Shown piece after piece: positions 44,443 to 47,250 of a DNA stretch of 47,250 bases. The stretch is from an uncultured Hyphomicrobiales bacterium (GTDB lineage: Bacteria; Pseudomonadota; Alphaproteobacteria; Rhizobiales; Beijerinckiaceae). Where the stretch lies: the NCBI GenBank assembly GCA_903902915.1, contig CAIUWR010000048.1, positions 1 to 47,250 on the forward strand, given 5' to 3'. The notes beneath the pieces are model-generated. The model had not been told where the DNA came from. It was given only the letters and a program-made list of their open reading frames with translations, and ran no database searches. The number at the start of each line of letters is the position of its first letter. The first letter of the stretch is position 1. Position numbers and translations under genes: made by a program.

Positions 44443-45435
44443 ATGCCTGCATCGATGGTGCGCGCGGTGGCTGCTTGCGCGCTGGCTTTCGGCCTGAGCG
44501 TCAGCGCGCAGGCGGGCGAAGTGCGCTTGCTCAGCTTTGGCGGGGCGAGCAATCTGCCGATCTGGATGGCTCAGGAAAAGGGCTTCATGGAGAAGGAGGG
44601 CGTCCAGCTCACCTTCGCCACCACCAATGGCTCGGTCGAGCAGATCCGCGATTTCTATGCGGGCAAATATGACGTCATCAGCACGGCCTTCGACAATATC
44701 GTGGCCTATGCGGAGGGACAGAGCGACATTCCCCTGCCCGGCCCCTTCGACATGTTCGCCTTCATGGGCGGCCATGGCGGCATGAACACGCTGATGGTGC
44801 GCCCGCAGATCAAGGGCTACGCCGACATCAAGGGCAAGACGGTGGCCGTCGATGCGCTGAAATCGGGCTATGGAATAGTGCTCTACCAGATCCTGAAGGA
44901 CAAGGGCGGGCTGGAGTTCGACAAGGACTATAAAGCGATTTCCGTGGGGAATACCGACAAGCGCATCGAGGCCATGCGCGCCGACAAGGCCGTGGCCGCC
45001 ATCATCGGTTCGCCGCAGGACATGGCGGTGGAGCGCGAAGGCTACCATATGCTCGCCGACGCTGCGCAGGAACTGGGCGCCTATCAGGGCACGGCCTTCA
45101 TCACGCGCCGCGCCTATGCCGCCGAGAAGGAAGCCGACCTCGTCGCCTTCGCCCGCGCCATGGCCAAAGCGCAGGATCATATCTTCGCCAACAAGGCGGA
45201 TTCCATCGAAGTGCTGAAGCGGCGCGCCAAGGGCCTCACCGACGCGGAGGCCGAGCGGCTCTACACGCGCCTCACAGGCCCCGGCGGGTTGAACCCGCAC
45301 GGCGCCATCAATCCGAAAGCCATCGAGACCGTCTTGCGGATCCGCGAAACTTACGGCGAGCCGCTGAAGAAAATGGGGCCGATGTCGCGTTATGTGGACA
45401 CGACGATTTATGACAAGGCGATGGCGGGGCAATAG
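44443..45435 (+). CDS. ABC transporter periplasmic binding protein, NitT/TauT type
   Basis: A 330-residue binding protein with a signal peptide (1-24, cleavage after AQA). The mature start EVRLLSFGGASNLPIWMAQEKGFMEKEG, followed by YDVISTAFDNIVAYAEG, matches NMT1/SsuA-like proteins. It lies 22 bp after the dioxygenase with AGGGAGGG in front of the ATG, so the two are co-expressed; the likely ligand is the aromatic substrate of the cluster or a precursor. No permease or ATPase gene is in the operon. It is not closely similar to the binding protein at 35510. Confidence 0.87.
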   Translation: MPASMVRAVAACALAFGLSVSAQAGEVRLLSFGGASNLPIWMAQEKGFMEKEGVQLTFATTNGSVEQIRDFYAGKYDVISTAFDNIVAYAEGQSDIPLPGPFDMFAFMGGHGGMNTLMVRPQIKGYADIKGKTVAVDALKSGYGIVLYQILKDKGGLEFDKDYKAISVGNTDKRIEAMRADKAVAAIIGSPQDMAVEREGYHMLADAAQELGAYQGTAFITRRAYAAEKEADLVAFARAMAKAQDHIFANKADSIEVLKRRAKGLTDAEAERLYTRLTGPGGLNPHGAINPKAIETVLRIRETYGEPLKKMGPMSRYVDTTIYDKAMAGQ

Positions 45436-45550
45436 GGAGCAGGCAGCCGTCGGAGCCCTGCGTTCGCTGCGTGACTTGAGCGCCAGCGCGCAAGCGCATA
45501 GCGTGAGGCGGGGCGCCGGAATCACAAGCGCCAAATCGGGGAAACGGCCA

Positions 45551-46324
45551 ATGGACTTCGTCGCGCGGACGATCACTGTGAATGGCGCGAAAGTGGCGCT
45601 CAAGCGAGGCGGCGCGGGCGAGCCTCTGCTGTTCCTGCATGGCGCCGACGGCCTGCCCGAATGGCCGGAAATCCTCGACGATCTCGCACAGGCCTATGAT
45701 GTGATCGCGCCTGATCTGCCAGGCTTCGGCCTCTCCGAGGCGCCGCCCTTCGTGGACGACATTTCCGACGTCGCCTATCTGCTGATGGACATGCTGGAGC
45801 AGATGGACCTGCGCGGCGTGCGGATCGTCGGCCATTCGCTGGGCGGCTGGGCGGCGCTGGAAATGGCGGTGCGCTCCTGCGAACGCATCCATTCGCTCGC
45901 GCTGATCGCCCCAGCGGGCATCCATGTGAAGGGCGCGCCCAAGGCCGACATCTACATGATTGATCCCGACGAGCAGGCGCGCATCGCCTATGCGGACCCT
46001 GAATTGGGCGCGCAGGCCGCCGCGCGGGCCATGGTGAGCAAGCATCAAAATCAGGCGATCCTGAACCGCATCGCCAGCGCAAGGCTTGGCTGGAATCCGC
46101 GCCTCTACAATCCGCGTCTGGAACGCTGGCTGCATCGCGTCAAAGCGCCCACGATGATCCTGTGGGGCGATACGGACCGCATCATCCCGCCCGTTTACGC
46201 GGACGCCTTCGGCGCCCTCATGCCATCGGCCAAAGTCGTGAAGGTCGAAAAGGCCGGACACCTGCCGCATGTGGAGCGGCGCCAGCAGGTGGGCGCGCTC
46301 TTGCAGGAGTTCCTGAAGGGCTGA
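45551..46324 (+). CDS. alpha/beta hydrolase, possible meta-cleavage product hydrolase
   Basis: A 257-residue hydrolase with a complete triad: Ser96 in VGHSLGGWA, Asp209 in GDTDRIIPP and His237 in AGHLPHVE. The cap and fold resemble hydrolases of ring-fission products and related esterases. The N-terminus is placed at the ATG at 45551 because upstream in-frame codons resemble non-coding intergenic sequence. It is the third gene of the dioxygenase operon, 115 bp after the binding-protein gene. In contrast with the hydrolase at 30179 this one keeps the nucleophile. Confidence 0.85.
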   Translation: MDFVARTITVNGAKVALKRGGAGEPLLFLHGADGLPEWPEILDDLAQAYDVIAPDLPGFGLSEAPPFVDDISDVAYLLMDMLEQMDLRGVRIVGHSLGGWAALEMAVRSCERIHSLALIAPAGIHVKGAPKADIYMIDPDEQARIAYADPELGAQAAARAMVSKHQNQAILNRIASARLGWNPRLYNPRLERWLHRVKAPTMILWGDTDRIIPPVYADAFGALMPSAKVVKVEKAGHLPHVERRQQVGALLQEFLKG

Positions 46325-46386
46325 TCGGCGTGACAAGGCGGACGCGGACCGTTAAACAGGACGATAACAATACGGAAGGAAAAGAC

Positions 46387-46965
46387 ATGAGCGCACGCAA
46401 ACCCTTCATCGTCGGCATCGGCGGCACCACCCGTGAAGGGTCCACCTCCGAACAGGCGCTCGCCATCGCCCTGAAGGCCGCTGCGGCTGCGGGGGCCGAA
46501 ACCGAATTGTTCGCGGGCCACGACCTGCAATTGCCCATGTATGATCCCGATCCCAATTCCATGACGGAAGCCGCGAAACATCTGGTCGCGAGCCTGCGCC
46601 GCGCGGACGGCGTGATCTTCTCCTCGCCCTGCTATCACGGCGGCGTGTCGGGCCTCATCAAGAACGCCATCGACTATATCGAAGAGATGCGCGCAGACGA
46701 GCGCGTCTATCTCGATGGGCGCGCGGTGGGCGCCATCGGCTGCGGCTATGGCTTTCAGGGCCCCGGCATGGTGCTCTCGCAACTGCGCCAGATGACCCAT
46801 GCGCTGCGCGGCTGGCCCGTGCCGCTGGGCGTGGGCGTCAATGCGGCGGTTGTGAAGTTCAAGGACGGCGGCTGCTCCGAGCCCGCCATCGAAAAGCAGA
46901 TCGAGATCATGGCCGGCCAGGTGGTGGAATTCGCCGCCAAGCATATCGCTTATACGGAGAAGTAG
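46387..46965 (+). CDS. NADPH-dependent FMN reductase family protein
   Basis: A 192-residue flavodoxin-like reductase. The FMN phosphate loop is GGTTREGSTSEQ near residue 12, and SSPCYHGGVSGLIKNAIDYI matches the flavin-binding YHGG-type motif. It may supply reduced flavin to a monooxygenase or reduce a quinone. It is the last gene of the dioxygenase cluster, 62 bp after the hydrolase, with GGAAGGA in front of the ATG. No oxygenase partner is in the window. Confidence 0.87.
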   Translation: MSARKPFIVGIGGTTREGSTSEQALAIALKAAAAAGAETELFAGHDLQLPMYDPDPNSMTEAAKHLVASLRRADGVIFSSPCYHGGVSGLIKNAIDYIEEMRADERVYLDGRAVGAIGCGYGFQGPGMVLSQLRQMTHALRGWPVPLGVGVNAAVVKFKDGGCSEPAIEKQIEIMAGQVVEFAAKHIAYTEK

Positions 46966-47052
46966 GCGGGGGCCTTAGCCTCATCTCATAACTGCTAAAT
47001 TGCGCGCTTTTAGGAGCGCTAACGATCAGCATGCGTGGACCCCCACCCCGCA

Positions 47053-47075
47053 CCCCTCCCCACAAGGGGGAGGGG
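47053..47075. repeat. GC-rich dispersed hairpin repeat
   Basis: CCCCTCCCC and GGGGAGGGG form a 9-bp perfect stem around a five-base loop. Very similar C/G-block hairpins are widespread in intergenic DNA of high-GC proteobacteria. It stands between the FMN reductase gene and the transposase remnant. Confidence 0.65.
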
Positions 47076-47122
47076 AACCGGCAGGTGTTTCACCTCGATA
47101 ATTCAGATCGTTATACCATCGG

Positions 47123-47250
47123 CTATTCGGATCGACCCACATGAGCCCAATCTCTCATGCCAATTGATTTGATGGTGTCTGGGATTTCGATGAGTTTGTT
47201 CCAGGCTTCGCAGATCGCTTCTATGATCGCGTCATAATCCTCGAAGACCC
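47123..47250 (-). mobile_element. 3' end of an IS630-family transposase gene, cut by the window edge
   Basis: On the minus strand the last 41 codons before a TAG read VFEDYDAIIEAICEAWNKL, then IEIPDTIKSIG and MRDWAHVGRSE. This matches the C-terminus of IS630-type DDE transposases (the AWN-L and W-HVG-S landmarks). The remainder is beyond the right edge, so intactness is unknown. The terminal repeat should lie between about 47080 and 47122 but was not identified with certainty. Confidence 0.75.

Overview
The window looks like a chromosomal segment of a high-GC alphaproteobacterium, most likely of the order Hyphomicrobiales (Rhizobiales), possibly Beijerinckiaceae or Methylocystaceae. The support is gene content and order: murA, DUF2948, hisD, UPF0262 and a low-molecular-weight phosphatase in a row; a hisS-hisZ-hisG operon; a PdhS/PleC-type kinase preceded by a perfect CtrA box; paired phasins; and a tRNA-His with A73. 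I cannot name a genus from the sequence alone.

Layout. Positions 1-5729 are visibly more A+T-rich than the rest and form the end of an integrated island. A tyrosine recombinase lies just downstream of the 3' end of tRNA-Thr(GGU). Two exported proteins of unknown role follow on the same strand: a ClpP-fold putative serine protease and a long coiled-coil protein. The far end of the island is outside the window. From 6174 to 10709 runs the murA-hisD housekeeping block. From 10712 to 18405 come mtnA, a fumarylacetoacetase-family hydrolase, a two-subunit molybdenum hydroxylase, a fused SbmA/BacA-type ABC transporter and an exported carboxymuconolactone-decarboxylase-family protein. A 152-bp palindromic element separates these from the hisS-hisZ-hisG operon (18659-22357).

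Positions 22563-30032 hold a large autotransporter with a duplicated module, a decayed hydrolase fragment, an RMD1/DUF155 membrane protein, PPK2, PhoH and a family 4 glycosyltransferase. At 30179-33951 a multi-PAS histidine kinase is translationally coupled to an alpha/beta hydrolase that has lost its nucleophile. Two phasins under a palindromic operator follow, then tRNA-His, a NitT/TauT-type binding protein, a SPOR-domain membrane protein with a 38-residue membrane microprotein after it, and malate synthase G.

From 40563 to 46965 lies accessory metabolism: a leaderless ModA-like protein, a truncated HicB, a zeta-class GST, and a divergent group (Tat-exported amidohydrolase versus ring-cleavage dioxygenase, binding protein, alpha/beta hydrolase, FMN reductase) that reads as a small aromatic-catabolism module. 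The right edge enters the 3' end of an IS630-family transposase.

The most interesting points are the uncharacterised island pair, the CtrA-box/kinase/dead-hydrolase operon with a relic of the hydrolase 4 kb away, the divergent tRNA-His with hisS in the same window, the repeated module in the autotransporter, and the palindromic element before hisG. No CRISPR array and no rRNA gene are visible.
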